Below are positions 5,131 to 6,147 of a DNA stretch of 6,147 bases, in pieces. The stretch comes from Cyclobacteriaceae bacterium (GTDB lineage Bacteria > Bacteroidota > Bacteroidia > Cytophagales > Cyclobacteriaceae). The notes beneath the pieces were generated by a model. That model did not search any database. It saw nothing but the letters and a program-made list of their open reading frames with translations, and was not told where the DNA came from. The stretch covers positions 1 to 6,147 of the forward strand of contig JANQPK010000390.1 of the NCBI GenBank assembly GCA_028289505.1. Direction: 5' to 3'. The first letter of the stretch is position 1; each line of letters begins with the position of its first letter. The position numbers and the translations under genes were made by a program.

Positions 5131-6093
5131 ATGACAGTGGATTTTTTTAGATATAGCCTTTTTTTGTTGCTGCTGACCTTCACCACCAACCAGGCATTTG
5201 CTCAAAACGACAGCGTTCCTTCATTGCCCTCCGCCGATGATGAGGTGATCGATACCAGAACGATACAAGCAGAACCAGAACCTACCAGTACCAAAAAACC
5301 AGTGGGGGATCGTAGTCCATTCAGGAATAAGAGATTCAACCCTAATTACGGATTAAGAAGAATCCTCAATATGTTCACCTTTACACCTACCATAGGCTAC
5401 AGCAGGACCTATTACAACCTAAAGTCTGCCGATTCTGCCATGATAGCGGATACTTCAGGAGTTTCCAGGGATTTCATTGGTACCGGAATTCCCATAAGTG
5501 GCACCTTAAATTTCCATTACAAATGGTTCCGCATAGGCGGTGGAGCAGAATTGGAATTCCACTCCTTCAAGGATGAGCAAATTGGCATTGATCAAGGAAT
5601 TATCAATGATAATAAAACCATGTTCACCAAATTCTACGGGAACATAGGGGCGGAAGTGTACCAGTATTGGGATTATATGCTGGTTCCTGAAGTGCAATTT
5701 GGCAGTATGAAACTGGGTAATGGGTTTAACCGTGATTCAGTGAGCAACAGTATGTTTATCAATCTGGGGGTTTCGGTAGAAAAGGTACTATCGGAATATT
5801 TTAGGGTTGTGATTAAGCCTTCCTACGAAATTCGCAGCCTGGAAAAGAGTGGTGTGGAAACCGCCAACTATAATATGAATGCATTCTCCATTAAAATTGG
5901 AGTGAGCATACGATATCCAGATATTCCACGCTGTCCCCTAAAAGCTTGTCATACTCAAATTAAGCACATTCATTATGGCAATGAATATCGTGGTCAACCA
6001 TTACCCATCAAGCAGAATCGCAAGTACGGAGAACTCAATCCCAAATTGAAGAAGTATAAGGGCCGAAATAAGCGGAAGTTAAATCCGTACTAG
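5131..6093 (+). CDS. Secreted outer-membrane beta-barrel-like protein with basic C-terminal tail
   Basis: The protein has 320 aa from ATG 5131. Residues 5-19 are hydrophobic, and NQAFA|QNDS gives a signal peptidase I site after Ala24, so the protein is exported. Residues 25-70 form a polar, Pro/Asp/Glu-rich linker. Residues about 80-262 show alternating hydrophobic and polar residues with Gly and aromatics, about eight strands (for example NMFTFTPTIGYSRTYYNL, WFRIGGGAELEF, AFSIKIGVSIRY), which suggests a small OmpA/OmpX-like barrel. A 58-residue tail follows with Cys268 and Cys273, then His274, His279 and His281, and a strongly basic end: 12 Lys/Arg in residues 287-320, ending KRKLNPY. The tail is unusual because barrel proteins normally end at the last strand. 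It is probably co-transcribed with the 202-aa gene 37 bp upstream. The role is unknown; a pore, an adhesion function or an envelope-anchoring function are all possible. Confidence 0.8.
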   Translation: MTVDFFRYSLFLLLLTFTTNQAFAQNDSVPSLPSADDEVIDTRTIQAEPEPTSTKKPVGDRSPFRNKRFNPNYGLRRILNMFTFTPTIGYSRTYYNLKSADSAMIADTSGVSRDFIGTGIPISGTLNFHYKWFRIGGGAELEFHSFKDEQIGIDQGIINDNKTMFTKFYGNIGAEVYQYWDYMLVPEVQFGSMKLGNGFNRDSVSNSMFINLGVSVEKVLSEYFRVVIKPSYEIRSLEKSGVETANYNMNAFSIKIGVSIRYPDIPRCPLKACHTQIKHIHYGNEYRGQPLPIKQNRKYGELNPKLKKYKGRNKRKLNPY

Positions 6094-6106
6094 CCTTTGG
6101 CTAGTA
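6088..6106 (+). terminator. Hairpin overlapping the stop codon, possible terminator
   Basis: TACTAGCC-TTT-GGCTAGTA is a perfect 8-bp stem with a 3-nt loop; the TAG stop of the barrel gene (6091-6093) lies inside the left arm. No T-run follows (AATGCC), so intrinsic termination is not assured; it may instead protect the mRNA 3' end. The remaining bases 6107-6147 show nothing further. Confidence 0.4.
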
Positions 6107-6147
6107 AATGCCAACTCCCAAAATACAACTTTCAAGTAACTGCCAAC

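Overview
The window looks like chromosomal DNA of a Bacteroidota bacterium, most likely of the Cytophagales type (inference). The clues are ABC permeases of the MacB/FtsX type that lack their own ATPase domain and occur in tandem, a two-domain universal stress protein of about 270 residues, near absence of Shine-Dalgarno sites, promoter boxes resembling the Bacteroidota consensus TAnnTTTG, and an exported beta-barrel protein. There are no RNA genes, insertion sequences, CRISPR arrays or phage genes that I can see.

Minus-strand block (1-3362), read right to left: two paralogous MacB-like permeases (3362-2115 and 2112-862, only 2 bp apart), then a 290-bp AT-rich gap with palindromes and a degenerate TCTAA/TTAGA repeat, then the first 190 codons of a MacA/HlyD-type periplasmic adaptor (571-1) that runs off the left edge. 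Together these are parts of a tripartite ABC efflux or export machine. No ATPase subunit or TolC-type channel is visible; they would be expected beyond position 1.

Divergent intergenic region (3363-3557): it holds a candidate promoter for the permease operon with a perfect inverted repeat in its 20-bp spacer and a -7 box that almost touches the start codon, plus a second palindrome nearer to the stress-protein gene.

Plus-strand block (3558-6093): a universal stress protein (269 aa) with an intact ATP-binding loop in its first half and a degenerate second half; a 117-bp gap carrying a 13-bp-armed inverted repeat; an unrecognised 202-aa probably cytoplasmic protein with a 9-T homopolymer in its reading frame; and, after 37 bp, a secreted 320-aa outer-membrane beta-barrel-like protein with a strongly basic C-terminal tail and the only convincing Shine-Dalgarno site in the window. 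A hairpin overlapping the last stop codon closes the block.

Most of the window is ordinary. The items I would look at first are the permease promoter architecture, the unknown 202-aa and beta-barrel pair, and the leader inverted repeat in front of the pair. I did not find a convincing new multi-gene system.
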